Assembly: GCF_000215955.2 (NCBI RefSeq)
Contig: NZ_AFNV02000001.1
Location: 236,445-300,444, forward strand
Source of the DNA: Salinisphaera shabanensis E1L3A
Lineage (GTDB): Bacteria > Pseudomonadota > Gammaproteobacteria > Nevskiales > Salinisphaeraceae
Direction: 5' to 3'
Length of the DNA stretch: 64,000 nucleotides
Part shown: one piece after another, positions 52,736 through 62,998 of the stretch
Layout: each line of letters starts with the position of its first letter
Position numbering within the stretch: the stretch's first letter is position 1
Made by a program: the position numbers and the translations under genes
Notes under the pieces: generated by a model
What the model was told of the DNA's origin: nothing
The model's database searches: none
What the model saw: only the letters and a program-made list of their open reading frames with translations

Positions 52736-53377
52736 ATGCCGAGTAGTCTCGTCGTCGGCCTTACCGGCGGCATCGCCAGCGGTAAATCCTTGGTTTCCAG
52801 TGCTTTCGAGCGATTGGGTGTCACTGTTATCGATGCCGACGTGGTCGCCCGCGACGTGGTCGAACCCGGCCAGCCCGCCCTGGAAGAAATCGTCGAACGC
52901 TTCGGTGCGGAGATCGTCGACGAGCAGGGTCGGCTACGGCGCCGCGCATTGCGCGAAATCGTGTTCGCCGACGATGTCCAGCGCGCCGAACTCGAGCGCA
53001 TTACCCACCCGCGTATTCGCGAAGAACTGGCGCGCCGCCGCGATGCCGCCCAGTCCGACTATTGTCTGCTCGTGGTCCCGCTGTTGGCCAAGTCGAGCAT
53101 GATCGACCTGGTCGATCGCGTGCTGGTCGTCGATGCACCCGAAGGGGTGCAAATGGATCGCCTGATGTCGCGCGACGATATCAACGAGGATCTGGCACGC
53201 CGCATGATCGCCGCCCAGGACAGCCGCGCTCAGCGTCTGGCCCTGGCCGACGACGTGCTCATCAATACCGGTCCGCGCAAGGATATTGCCGATCTCGCCG
53301 CTGCACTGCATGCCGGCTATCTGCGCCTGGCACACGGTGAAGTGGCCGATCTGCCGCCGTTGCACCTGCCAGGCTGA
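52736..53377 (+). CDS. coaE: Dephospho-CoA kinase
   Basis: 213 residues starting with the P-loop VGLTGGIASGKSLVSSAF, with VIDADVVARDVV and a C-terminal part of the family. It phosphorylates dephospho-CoA, the last step of CoA synthesis. Place in pilD-coaE-zapD-yacG is classic. Confidence 0.96.
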   Translation: MPSSLVVGLTGGIASGKSLVSSAFERLGVTVIDADVVARDVVEPGQPALEEIVERFGAEIVDEQGRLRRRALREIVFADDVQRAELERITHPRIREELARRRDAAQSDYCLLVVPLLAKSSMIDLVDRVLVVDAPEGVQMDRLMSRDDINEDLARRMIAAQDSRAQRLALADDVLINTGPRKDIADLAAALHAGYLRLAHGEVADLPPLHLPG

Positions 53378-53457
53378 GCCTGCGCGGCGCAGAGCACTTT
53401 GATTGGTCAGTGCAGACGCATAGACTGATCGCCTAATTCATCCAATGAGGGTTGTCT

Positions 53458-54228
53458 GTGGCAGACAACGGCGCGTTCTGTTACGAGCAACCGCTCAACG
53501 AACGTATAAGAACCTTTCTGCGTCTTGAGCATCTGATCGCGCGCCTGCGCCATCACGAAGCCGACGAAAGCCCGTGGGGCCGTCGAGCAACGCTGGGCGC
53601 CCTGATCGATATCCTCAATGTGATGTCGCGCTACGACACCCGCGCCGAGGTCAGCAAGGAACTGGGCAGTCGCTATGCGGCGTTCGAAAAACTTGCCGAC
53701 CGCGACGATGTCGACGACCGCGCACTCAAGCAGGTTCTCGACGAACTCGACACCATGGGGCGCGCGATGCAGACCATGCCGCCGCAGTTCGCCTCCTATC
53801 AGCTGCGTGACAACGAGCTGCTCAACAGTCTGAACAACCGCAGCCCGATAGCCGGCGGCGATTGCGGCTTCGATCTGCCCGCCTTTCAACACTGGCTGTC
53901 ACAGAAAAACGCAGATCAGACCCGCGATCTGAAAGCCTGGGCCGGACATATCCAGCCGTTCGAGCAGTCCATCAGCATGCTTTTGCGCCTGTTGCGCGAG
54001 AGCACCGCCGCGGCCCTGCATACCGCCAAGAAAGGCGTGCTCGTTCATAATATGGATCCCAACACCCAGCTTATCCGCGTGTTGCTCGACGATGCGCGCG
54101 TCTTCCCCGAGATTAGTGCCGGCCGCCACCGCGCCACGATTCGCTTTGTCGAAATTCAAGACAAGAAACTGCGTGTGCGCCAGTACCCGTCCAATGTCGA
54201 ATTCCGTATGGCCTGCTGCCGCTTCTGA
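53458..54228 (+). CDS. zapD: Cell division protein ZapD
   Basis: 256 residues. It begins (GTG) ADNGAFCYEQPLNERIRTFLRLE and matches ZapD (YacF), which bundles FtsZ filaments. GAGGG seven bases upstream of GTG 53458 fixes the start over the TTG at 53452. Confidence 0.93.
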   Translation: MADNGAFCYEQPLNERIRTFLRLEHLIARLRHHEADESPWGRRATLGALIDILNVMSRYDTRAEVSKELGSRYAAFEKLADRDDVDDRALKQVLDELDTMGRAMQTMPPQFASYQLRDNELLNSLNNRSPIAGGDCGFDLPAFQHWLSQKNADQTRDLKAWAGHIQPFEQSISMLLRLLRESTAAALHTAKKGVLVHNMDPNTQLIRVLLDDARVFPEISAGRHRATIRFVEIQDKKLRVRQYPSNVEFRMACCRF

Positions 54229-54233
54229 AACTG

Positions 54234-54437
54234 ATGACCAAGAAGATTGAATGCCCGCAATGCGGCAAACCGGCAAAGATCGGTGCCGATAATCCGTACC
54301 GCCCGTTCTGCTCGCGTCGCTGCAAGCTGATCGATCTCGGCGACTGGCTCGACGAAAGTAATCGCATTCCCGACCCGGCCGGCTCAGCCGGCGGCATGAT
54401 GCCCGACGAATCCGACGATTCGGGTACGCCGCACTAG
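54234..54437 (+). CDS. yacG: DNA gyrase inhibitor/zinc protein YacG
   Basis: 67 residues with a zinc site CPQCGKPA...FCSRRCKLIDLGDWL. YacG binds GyrB and blocks DNA binding. Five bases after zapD. Confidence 0.95.
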   Translation: MTKKIECPQCGKPAKIGADNPYRPFCSRRCKLIDLGDWLDESNRIPDPAGSAGGMMPDESDDSGTPH

Positions 54438-54475
54438 GCGTACCACGGGCATTTAAGCCGGGCGATCGCCGCGGC

Positions 54476-55447
54476 TCAATGCTCGCCGGGCCAGAAAGCC
54501 CGAATTGCCGCCACCCCCTGCGCATTATGACGATGCGCGGTCGTCAGATCCGCCTCACCGAGCCCACCCAGCGCATAGACCGGCAGCGCATGATCGGCGC
54601 GCGCGGCCACCCAACCGTCCCATCCTAGCGCTTGCGCACCGGGATGCGTCGGCGTCGCCGCCACTGGCGAGAGCACGGCAAAATCGGCGCCCCGTTCAGC
54701 AGCTGCCGCCAGATCGGAACGGGTATGAGCCGACACGGCCAATAAGCCCCCCGGCTCCAGCTGCGGCCGCCCCGTTTCGAGCAAGCGTGCCACCGGCCAG
54801 TGCAGCCCATCGGCTCCCACGGCCCGGCATAACGACAGCGACCGATCGACGAGGACAGCGACATCGTGCTGGTGTGCCGCTTCGACCACCTGGGCGGCCA
54901 GTGCCTGATAGGCCGCGTCGTCCAGCCCCTGATCTCGCAGCCGAAGCAGGCGCGTGTGAGGTTGTTCGAGCAGACGTTCGAGCCGGGCCCACCATCGATG
55001 TGGCTCAGCAGCGCTGAGCGCTGGCGTTATCGCATACCGTGACGGCAGATCGAGCGCGCAGAGAATCACATCGGTTGCCGGCAGCAAGGTGTAATCGGCA
55101 AGCGAGTCGCGCTCGGCCCAGGCCAGCTCCTGCCCTTCCAGCCCACGCGGTTCGCCTTGCCAATGATCGATACGCCAGACGTGCAAGCGCACCGGGCGCT
55201 CGCCCTTGGTGTGGGTAAATCGGATCAGCGGCGTATCGAGGCGGCAGTCGCTCACACCGATTTCCTCGGCCAACTCGCGCGCCAGACAATCGCGCATCGG
55301 TTCGTCGCCTTCGCGCTTGCCGCCGGGGAATTCCCACAGCCCCGCGCCCGGCGTGCCGGCGCGGCGCCGCGCGATCAGCACGCGCCCTGCATCATCGACC
55401 AGAATGCCGACCGCGATATCCAGCGGCGCCTGCTTATCCGACGTCAT
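54476..55447 (-). CDS. mutT: MutT-type Nudix hydrolase fused to a ThiE-like domain
   Basis: 323 residues. The Nudix box is G-GKREGDEPMRDCLARELAEEIGV (read in pieces: GGKREGDE, RELAEEIGV). From about residue 140 a (beta/alpha)8-type ThiE-like domain follows (VAVLVDRSLSLCRAVGADGLHWP, LSPVAATPTHPGA). This fusion is known in gammaproteobacteria; the first domain cleans oxidised nucleotides, the second has no proven role. ATG 55447 is used; TTG 55450 is adjacent. Confidence 0.9.
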   Translation of the reverse strand: MTSDKQAPLDIAVGILVDDAGRVLIARRRAGTPGAGLWEFPGGKREGDEPMRDCLARELAEEIGVSDCRLDTPLIRFTHTKGERPVRLHVWRIDHWQGEPRGLEGQELAWAERDSLADYTLLPATDVILCALDLPSRYAITPALSAAEPHRWWARLERLLEQPHTRLLRLRDQGLDDAAYQALAAQVVEAAHQHDVAVLVDRSLSLCRAVGADGLHWPVARLLETGRPQLEPGGLLAVSAHTRSDLAAAAERGADFAVLSPVAATPTHPGAQALGWDGWVAARADHALPVYALGGLGEADLTTAHRHNAQGVAAIRAFWPGEH

Positions 55448-55453
55448 CAATAC

Positions 55454-56668
55454 TCAACTACGGTATTCGGCGTTGATACGCACGTATTCGTAGGACAGAT
55501 CGGAGGTCCAGATTCGTGCGGACGTATCGCCACGACCCAGATCGATGTTGATCGTGTATTCGCTCTGACCCATCACCGCGGCGGCATCGACCTCGGCATA
55601 ATCATCACGCGGTTCGCCGTCGGAAACGATCGCAACATCGTCGAGCGCGATGGCCACACGATCGATCGAAAAAGCCTGCACGGGCGCACGGCCGACCGCC
55701 GCCAGAATACGACCCCAATTGGGGTCGCCGGCGAAACAGGCGGTCTTTACCAAGGGCGAATGCGCGACCGTGAAGGCGACAGCACGTGCTTCGTCCACAT
55801 CACGCGCACCGGTCACGTCGAGCGTAATGAAACGCGTTGCCCCCTCCCCGTCGCGCACTATGGCCTGGGCCAGCTCGCGGGCGAGATCGGTCAAGGCGTC
55901 GACGAACGCCGACCAGCCCGGCGAGGTCGGCGCGAGTGTCGCCCCCGTCCCGGTGGCACAGGCAATACAGGCGTCGTTGGTGGAGGTATCGCCGTCTACA
56001 GAAATCGCGTTGAAAGAGCCCTGCATTGCGGCTCGCAGTGCTTTGTCCAGGGCATCGGCGTCGATCGCCGCATCGGTTGCGATGAATGCCAACATGGTCG
56101 CCATATCGGGGCGAATCATGCCGGAACCCTTGGATATACCGGTCAGCGTTACGCATGTGTCATCGCCGATATCCACGCTGCGCGTCGCGCCCTTGGGCAC
56201 GGTATCGGTGGTCATGATGGCCTGTGCGGCATCTAGCCAGTTATCGGAGGTCAGACGCGCACCGAGTGTTGCGATACAAGCCTGCATGCGCTCAACCGGC
56301 AGATGCTGGCCTATCACACCGGTGGAAAACGGCAGCACTTCGTCGGCCTCGATCGACAGCGCGGCGGCCACGCTTTCGCAACAGGCCAAGGCATCGGCTT
56401 CACCGCGTCGACCGGTGCCCGCGTTGGCATTGCCGCTATTGATCAGTAGCGCACGTACCCTTCCTGACGCCGAATGGCGCTGGGCTACACGTACCGGCGC
56501 TGCCGCAAACGCATTCTGCGTAAACACGCCGGCGACGGTCGCGGTATCGGCGAGCTTGAGCACCGCCATATCGTTACGACCCGGCTTTTTGATCGCCGCT
56601 TCGCCAACGGCCCATTCCGCGCCTGCAATAGGCGCCAAGCGCGTCGGCGCGCTGAGATTAACGGCCAT
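55454..56668 (-). CDS. argJ: Bifunctional ornithine acetyltransferase/N-acetylglutamate synthase
   Basis: 404 residues. The self-cleavage site is in SGMIRPDMATMLAF, with Thr as nucleophile. INSGNANAGTGRRG and GDPNWGRILAAVG are conserved. It catalyses the first and fifth steps of the arginine cycle. Six bases before the Nudix gene, six bases after secA. Confidence 0.96.
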   Translation of the reverse strand: MAVNLSAPTRLAPIAGAEWAVGEAAIKKPGRNDMAVLKLADTATVAGVFTQNAFAAAPVRVAQRHSASGRVRALLINSGNANAGTGRRGEADALACCESVAAALSIEADEVLPFSTGVIGQHLPVERMQACIATLGARLTSDNWLDAAQAIMTTDTVPKGATRSVDIGDDTCVTLTGISKGSGMIRPDMATMLAFIATDAAIDADALDKALRAAMQGSFNAISVDGDTSTNDACIACATGTGATLAPTSPGWSAFVDALTDLARELAQAIVRDGEGATRFITLDVTGARDVDEARAVAFTVAHSPLVKTACFAGDPNWGRILAAVGRAPVQAFSIDRVAIALDDVAIVSDGEPRDDYAEVDAAAVMGQSEYTINIDLGRGDTSARIWTSDLSYEYVRINAEYRS

Positions 56669-56674
56669 ATCGGT

Positions 56675-59476
56675 TCAGTCTCGCCCGTGACAGTGCTTGA
56701 ACTTCTTGCCCGAACCACAGGGACAGGGCTCGTTACGACCAATCTTACGTTCGTTTCGAACGAAGGTTTCCGGCCGTTGGTCACCGTCGCCCGGCTCACG
56801 CGTGACCGGCGCATCCGAGCCCGGCAGATTGGCGCGCGCCGCTTGTTCGGCCGGATCCGGTGCTTCGGCGTCCGGCTGTTGCTGAGCCGCTGCGGCCGCG
56901 GCAACCGCCTGGTCGGCAGCGCTGGCTGCTTCGGCATGCTGGAAGTCGAGGTTTTCCATTTGCTTGCGGCGTTCTTCGCGCGCTTCCTCGGTCACTTCCG
57001 CGCGTACGCGCCCGCGTGCCAGCACCGTGACTGTTTCGTGTTTGAGCCGCGTGAGCATGTCGTTGAACATCTCGAACGCTTCACGCTTGTACTCGTTCTT
57101 CGGATCCTTCTGGGCATAGCCGCGCAGATGAATACCCTTGCGCAGGTAATCCATCGACGCCAGGTGTTCGCGCCAAAGGGAGTCGAGCACCTGGAGCAGA
57201 ACCGCCTTTTCGATCTGGGCGAGAACTTCAGCGCCGGCGTCCTCACGCTTGGCCTCATAGGCCTGCTTCAACTCGGTACTGATGCGCTCTCGCAGACCTT
57301 CTTCGTCGAGCGTCTTGTCTTCATCGAGCCATTGCTGAAGCGGCAGTTCCTGACCGAAATCGCGCTGGATCGATTCCACCAGGCCGTCCACGTCCCACTG
57401 TTCTTCGAGACTCTGTGGCGGAATGTGCTGGCTAACGACATCGTTGACGACTTCGTCCCAGATGTTTTCGACGATATCGCCGACATCGTCGGCATCCATA
57501 ATTTCGTTGCGCTGCTCGTAGACCACCTGACGCTGGTCGTTGGCCACGTTGTCGTATTCGAGTAGCTGCTTGCGGATATCGAAATGGTGGGACTCGACCT
57601 TGCGCTGGGCGTTCTCGATCGCACGCGTCACCCATTTGTGTTCGATCGCCTCGCCTTCTTCCAGCCCGAGGTTCTGCAGCATGGAACGCAACCGCGGGGG
57701 CGTGAAGATGCGCATCAGGCTGTCTTCGAGCGACAGATAGAAACGTGACGCACCCGGATCGCCCTGACGGCCCGAACGGCCGCGCAACTGGTTATCGACG
57801 CGCCGCGATTCGTGACGCTCCGAGCCGATCACATAAAGACCACCCGCTTCGAGAACCGCTTCGTGTGTCTTGGCCCATTCATCGCGAAGCCGCTGGCGCC
57901 CGACCTCGTCGTCTTCCATGGCCTCCAGCGCTTCTTGGATATTGCCGCCCAGCACGATATCGGTACCACGGCCGGCCATGTTGGTCGCAATCGTCACGGC
58001 ACCCGGCCGCCCGGCCTGGGCGATGATCTCGGCCTCGCGCTCGTGTTGCTTGGCGTTGAGCACTTCGTGACGAATGCCAAGCTGGCGCAACAGCCGCGAT
58101 GAAAGCTCGGAGGCCTCGATCGAAGCAGTACCAATCAGCACGGGCTGCCCGGCTTCGCTGGCGCGCTTGGCTTCTTCGGCGATGGCCTGGAATTTCTCGG
58201 CGCCCGTCATGAAGATCTGGTCCGGCAGATCCTTGCGCAGCAAAGGCTTGTTGGTGGGGATGACCACCACTTCCAGCCCGTAGATGGTCTGGAACTCGTA
58301 GGCCTCGGTATCCGCGGTGCCGGTCATGCCGGAGAGCTTGTCGTAGAGCCGGAAGAAATTCTGGAAGGTAATCGAGGCGAGCGTCTGATTCTCTTTCTGA
58401 ATCTTGACGCCTTCCTTGGCTTCGATGGCCTGATGCAGGCCGTCCGACCAGCGCCGACCGGGCATGGTACGGCCCGTGAATTCGTCGACGATGACGATCT
58501 GGCCATCGGCGATAATGTAATCCACATCGCGCTGGTAGAGCACGTGTGCGCGCAGTGCCGCGTTCATATGGTGCATGAGCGCGACGTTGTTGGCGTCGTA
58601 CAGGCTTTCACCTTCATCGAGCAGGCCTGACTCGCGCATGAGCCCTTCGACCTTCTGGTGCCCATCCTCGGTCAGGAAAACCTGCTTGTTCTTTTCTTCC
58701 GGCGAGTAGTCGCCCGGCCCGTCCTCTTCTTTCTGTTCGTCCAGATGCTTGACCAAGCGGTCCACGCGCATCGAGGTTTCCGGATCGTCGTCGGTCGGCC
58801 CGGAAATGATCAGCGGCGTACGCGCTTCGTCGATGAGAATCGAGTCGACTTCGTCGATGATGGCGTAATTGAGCGGTCGCTGAACGCGATCCGCCGGCGA
58901 AAACGCCATGTTGTCGCGTAGGTAGTCGAAACCGAATTCGTTGTTCGTGCCATAGGTAATATCGCAGGCATAGGCCGCACGCTTGGCCTGCGGGTCCTGG
59001 CCGGAAAAGATTACGCCAACAGTCAGGCCCAAGAAGCGATAGAGGCGCCCCATCCACTCCGCGTCACGACTGGCCAGGTAATCGTTGACGGTGATGATGT
59101 GCACCCCATCAGCCGGCAGCGCGTTCAGATAGGTCGTCAGCGTGGCAACCAGCGTCTTGCCCTCGCCGGTTTTCATTTCGGCGATCTTGCCCTGATGCAG
59201 TACCAGGCCACCGACGAGCTGCACATCGAAATGGCGCATGCCGAGTACACGCTTACCGGCCTCCCGGACCGTCGCAAACGCTTCGGCAGTCAAATCGTCG
59301 AGTTTCGCGCCCTGCTCGAGCCGCGCCCGAAACTCTTCGGTCTTGGCTTGCAGCTGCTCATCACTCAGTGCTTCGTATTCCGCCTCGAGGGCGTTGACCG
59401 CGCCGACGATGCGGTGCAACCGCTTGACCACCCGCTGATTACGGCTACCGAGAAGCTTGGTCAGAAAATTGCTCAT
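56675..59476 (-). CDS. secA: Preprotein translocase ATPase SecA
   Basis: 933 residues: Walker [18 protein letters not shown] box ([17 protein letters not shown]), [15 protein letters not shown] in the second motor domain, and C-terminal zinc site [14 protein letters not shown] that binds SecB. It drives export through SecYEG. Confidence 0.98.
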   Translation of the reverse strand: MSNFLTKLLGSRNQRVVKRLHRIVGAVNALEAEYEALSDEQLQAKTEEFRARLEQGAKLDDLTAEAFATVREAGKRVLGMRHFDVQLVGGLVLHQGKIAEMKTGEGKTLVATLTTYLNALPADGVHIITVNDYLASRDAEWMGRLYRFLGLTVGVIFSGQDPQAKRAAYACDITYGTNNEFGFDYLRDNMAFSPADRVQRPLNYAIIDEVDSILIDEARTPLIISGPTDDDPETSMRVDRLVKHLDEQKEEDGPGDYSPEEKNKQVFLTEDGHQKVEGLMRESGLLDEGESLYDANNVALMHHMNAALRAHVLYQRDVDYIIADGQIVIVDEFTGRTMPGRRWSDGLHQAIEAKEGVKIQKENQTLASITFQNFFRLYDKLSGMTGTADTEAYEFQTIYGLEVVVIPTNKPLLRKDLPDQIFMTGAEKFQAIAEEAKRASEAGQPVLIGTASIEASELSSRLLRQLGIRHEVLNAKQHEREAEIIAQAGRPGAVTIATNMAGRGTDIVLGGNIQEALEAMEDDEVGRQRLRDEWAKTHEAVLEAGGLYVIGSERHESRRVDNQLRGRSGRQGDPGASRFYLSLEDSLMRIFTPPRLRSMLQNLGLEEGEAIEHKWVTRAIENAQRKVESHHFDIRKQLLEYDNVANDQRQVVYEQRNEIMDADDVGDIVENIWDEVVNDVVSQHIPPQSLEEQWDVDGLVESIQRDFGQELPLQQWLDEDKTLDEEGLRERISTELKQAYEAKREDAGAEVLAQIEKAVLLQVLDSLWREHLASMDYLRKGIHLRGYAQKDPKNEYKREAFEMFNDMLTRLKHETVTVLARGRVRAEVTEEAREERRKQMENLDFQHAEAASAADQAVAAAAAAQQQPDAEAPDPAEQAARANLPGSDAPVTREPGDGDQRPETFVRNERKIGRNEPCPCGSGKKFKHCHGRD

Positions 59477-59637
59477 GAACCCTCGTCGTCTCGCCCGCTC
59501 GAATCGGCCCGCACGGATCGCGCCCGGTCAATTCAAAAGGGGCATGATACCGCAGCCCCGGCACGCCTTTAAGTGACGCGTGTCGGCTGCGCCTGATACG
59601 CTTTTCGCGTGCCCTTGTTATAGCTGTGGCCGTTACT

Positions 59638-60087
59638 ATGGGGACGACCCCGCTTTCGATCCAGTCCTTGCTGCATACAGCGACCCCCGACATCGCCGAT
59701 CTGCTCGGCCGGGCGCGTTTTCTCGAGCGCATCCGGGCCGCGTTGCTGGAGATTCTGCCGGCGGCGGCCGGCCCGCTCGTGCGGGTCGCGGCCTATGATC
59801 AGTACCGGCTCACGCTGCACGTCGGCCATGCCAGCTGGGCTACCCGGCTGCGCTATATGCAGCCGGCGATCGCCCAGGCGCTGGCCCAGCGCATGAAGTT
59901 GCATATCGAGTCGGTACAGATCCGCGTGCGCATTGCGCCCAGCGACACGACGCCACCGGTCAAACCCCGCTATATCAGCCCCGACAATCGCACCCACATA
60001 AGACAGATCGCATCCTACGTGAGCGACCCGCAGCTGGCCGATGCGCTCCAGCGACTGGCGCTGACCGGCGCGACGGATAGCACCTAG
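59638..60087 (+). CDS. DciA family protein (DUF721)
   Basis: 149 residues. QYRLTLHVGHASWATRLRYM is the DUF721 core (WA-x-LR region), preceded by a helical N-terminus. DciA proteins load or help the replicative helicase DnaB. Divergent from secA, a common neighbourhood. ATG 59638 is used; GTG 59626 is open. Confidence 0.82.
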   Translation: MGTTPLSIQSLLHTATPDIADLLGRARFLERIRAALLEILPAAAGPLVRVAAYDQYRLTLHVGHASWATRLRYMQPAIAQALAQRMKLHIESVQIRVRIAPSDTTPPVKPRYISPDNRTHIRQIASYVSDPQLADALQRLALTGATDST

Positions 60088-60119
60088 TATCCCTTCGACG
60101 CCGATCAGTGCGGCGCTGC

Positions 60120-61838
60120 TCAGCCAGCTTCAGCGCTCGCCTGATCCCGGTTCAGGCGCCAGGCCTTGCCGTTCTCGATCCGATACACATGATCGGCCAG
60201 TTCCATGAGCGTCGGCCGATGTGAGATCGCCAACACCGTGTAGTCACGGCCCAGCCCGCGCAGGGTCTGACTGACCGCGCGCTCGGTGGCCGGGTCGAGC
60301 GCGCTGGTGGCTTCGTCGAGAATCAGCAGTTTGGGCCGATGCGCCAGCGCGCGCGCGATCACGATGCGTTGCCGCTGGCCGCCGGAAAAGCGTGCCCCAT
60401 GCTCGCCGACGACGGTGTTCGCGCCTTCTTCAAGCTCGGCGACGAAGCCGCTTGCGCCAGCCTTGTCCAGCGCCCAGAGCGCATCCGCTTCGGTGATATC
60501 GGCGTTGCCGATACGGACATTGTTGAGAATCGTATCGTGCAGCAACACCGTGTCCTGCGGCACATAGCCGATCATGCCGCGCCATTTGCGGATATCGATA
60601 TCGGTGAGCGGCACGCCGTCGACGAGCACGTCGCCCTTGCCGGCACGCAGCAGGCCGATGATCAGGTCCACCGCCGTGGTCTTGCCCGCGCCCGACGGGC
60701 CGATGAGCGCGGTGACCTCGCCCGCCGGAATCTCGAGCTCGAACTGTTCGAGCACGCGCGAGTCGCCGTAGCCGAAATCCAGCGCGGCCAGATGGATTCC
60801 GCTCGTCAGGGTCGGCGTGCGACTGCCGAACGGCTGCTCGCGTGCGGCCCGCGCCTCGTCCACCGCTTCGGTCATGGCCCAGTAGAAAGCCTCCTTGGAC
60901 GCCAGCTTCTGGTATTCCTGCTGCACCTTGCTCAGGCGCGTGAGCATGCGCGCCAGCACGATGGTCAGCACCATGATCTCGGCCAGCTGCAGTTTCCAGA
61001 TCAGCAGCGAAACCGCCACGCCGGCGACCAGCACCAGCCCGATCAGCAGTTCCTGCATTGCCTTGAGAACTTCGCTGGCCAGCACCTGCGTGCGCATGGT
61101 GGCGTTGAGTTCGCGCGTCTGACGCTCCAGCAGGTCGTCCATTTCGCCTTCGCGGGCCATGGACTTGAGCGGCTTGAGCGACGACAGCGAATCAGTCATC
61201 AACGACATGAGTTGCTGGAAGAGACCTTTCTGGCGCCCACCGGCGTCGCGCGAGATCGACACCATGACCTTGAGCAGGCCGAAAATCACCGCGCCCACCG
61301 CCAGCGCCAGCAGCGCGATCCGCCAATTGATCAGCAGGGCCACACCAATGAACACCACCGACTGCGACAGCAACGCGGCCAGCGCTGCCACACTCTGAAA
61401 AGCGCTGGCGCTGCTCGATGCCTCGGTGGAGATCGAATTGGCCAGCCGGCCGGTGCGCTGACGCAGGAAATACTCCCAGCGCGACGCCGACAGCGCCCGC
61501 AGGAATGCCAGCCGTACATCGGTCGCGATGGCGGCGACAGTGAAACCCACCTGGCGATAGGCCAGCAGGGTCAGCAGCGCCTTTATGACCAGGCCCACCA
61601 GCACGATCAGAACCATCGTGCCGATGGTCGGGCTGATCGCCAGATCATGCAGGGCCGCGGTAAGAAAATCCGAGGTCTTCTCGTCGACCATACCGCTCTG
61701 GTTGCCGGTGGCAATCGAGAGCATGGGCAACAGTGTCGACAGGCTCAGGCCTTCGGCAATACTGGCGACGATCAGGCAGCTCCAGACGACCAGACACTGG
61801 GCCGGGTACTGCTTGAAAAAGGCTTTGATCAGTTGCAC
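60120..61838 (-). CDS. ABC exporter, fused permease and ATPase
   Basis: 572 residues. Six membrane helices, then an ATPase domain with Walker A GPSGAGKTTAVDLI, signature FSGGQRQRIVIARAL and Walker B LLILDEATSALD. Similar to MsbA/lipid-linked exporters. The start appears to be GTG. The neighbouring glycosyltransferases suggest a role in a surface polysaccharide or glycolipid, which is inference. Confidence 0.88.
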   Translation of the reverse strand: MQLIKAFFKQYPAQCLVVWSCLIVASIAEGLSLSTLLPMLSIATGNQSGMVDEKTSDFLTAALHDLAISPTIGTMVLIVLVGLVIKALLTLLAYRQVGFTVAAIATDVRLAFLRALSASRWEYFLRQRTGRLANSISTEASSSASAFQSVAALAALLSQSVVFIGVALLINWRIALLALAVGAVIFGLLKVMVSISRDAGGRQKGLFQQLMSLMTDSLSSLKPLKSMAREGEMDDLLERQTRELNATMRTQVLASEVLKAMQELLIGLVLVAGVAVSLLIWKLQLAEIMVLTIVLARMLTRLSKVQQEYQKLASKEAFYWAMTEAVDEARAAREQPFGSRTPTLTSGIHLAALDFGYGDSRVLEQFELEIPAGEVTALIGPSGAGKTTAVDLIIGLLRAGKGDVLVDGVPLTDIDIRKWRGMIGYVPQDTVLLHDTILNNVRIGNADITEADALWALDKAGASGFVAELEEGANTVVGEHGARFSGGQRQRIVIARALAHRPKLLILDEATSALDPATERAVSQTLRGLGRDYTVLAISHRPTLMELADHVYRIENGKAWRLNRDQASAEAG

Positions 61839-61984
61839 GCTATCCGCTCACGCCCCGTTGAAAGTGTATTTTACAGCTTCGCCTGCCCCGGCGATGGTCC
61901 GCATTGCTGCGGCACGGCCCGTCGCGCGACCGGTTATCCTATCGGTTTTGCGCCAGTCCCGCTGGCCAGACGTCTGTGCATGCC

Positions 61985-62998
61985 ATGCCCAAAGTCACGG
62001 TCTTGATCCCCGTCTACAACCGCGTTCGCTTCATCGGCGACGCCATCGACAGCGTGCTCGCGCAGACGTTCGACGATTTCGAACTGCTGCTGGTCGATGA
62101 TGGCTCGACCGACGGCAGCCAGGACACGATTCGCGCCCACGCCGACCCGCGGATCCGGTTGATCGAAAACCCCCGCAATCTCGGCATCGCCGCGACCCGA
62201 AACCGCGGCATCGAGGCCGCGCGCGGCGAGTATCTGGCGTTTCTGGACAGCGACGACCGCGCCCTGCCCGATCGACTGGCCCGGCAGGTAGTCTTTCTGG
62301 ACACGCACCCGGATTTCGCCGCGGTGGGCAGCTGGATCCGCTGGATCGACGACAGTGGGGCCACCCGTGGGCGTACCAAGCGCAAGGCCGCCGACCCCGA
62401 TCAGATCGCCGCCGAACGCCTGTTCCGCTCCTGTCTCGAGAACTCCACCGCCACCGCGCGCACCGCTGTTCTCAAGGCCTATCCGCACCGCGAGGACTAC
62501 CGGCTCGGCTCGGACTACGACCTGTGGGCCCGGATCGCCGCCGATTACCGTCTCGCGGCAATCCCGCAGGTGCTGGTCGAGCGCCGCCAGCACGACAGCC
62601 AGGCCAGCGACGAACGCAACCCCGACTACAAGCGCTGGCGGCTGGCCATTTTCGCCGACCAGCTCGACGCACTCGGCATCGATTTCGACGATGAGGACCT
62701 GGAGCATCATTACGTGCTGCGCCGGATGCACAAGGAAGCCTTTCGCCCCGACCACGCCTATCTGGACTGGACCGAATCCTGGTTCACCCGCCTGCGCGAG
62801 GCCAACGCCGCGCGCGGCTTGTATCCGGAGCCGGCGTTCTCGGCGGCGCTCGGTGCCTTCTGGAGCAAGACCTGCTGGTTTGCCCTACCCCGCCTGGGCC
62901 CGGCGGCGCTGGTGCGCTTCATCCGCTCGCCGCTGCGTGCCACTATCTGGCCGGGCCTGCGCGAGGAAGCGCGCACGCGCTTGCGCCTGGGCACCTGA
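61985..62998 (+). CDS. Glycosyltransferase family 2
   Basis: 337 residues. GT2 start PKVTVLIPVYNRVRFIGDAI, LLLVDDGSTDGSQ and the DxD in FLDSDDRALPD. Second half has SDYDLWARIAADYRLAAI. It transfers a sugar from a nucleotide donor; acceptor unknown. ATG 61985. Its TGA overlaps the next ATG. Confidence 0.92.
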   Translation: MPKVTVLIPVYNRVRFIGDAIDSVLAQTFDDFELLLVDDGSTDGSQDTIRAHADPRIRLIENPRNLGIAATRNRGIEAARGEYLAFLDSDDRALPDRLARQVVFLDTHPDFAAVGSWIRWIDDSGATRGRTKRKAADPDQIAAERLFRSCLENSTATARTAVLKAYPHREDYRLGSDYDLWARIAADYRLAAIPQVLVERRQHDSQASDERNPDYKRWRLAIFADQLDALGIDFDDEDLEHHYVLRRMHKEAFRPDHAYLDWTESWFTRLREANAARGLYPEPAFSAALGAFWSKTCWFALPRLGPAALVRFIRSPLRATIWPGLREEARTRLRLGT

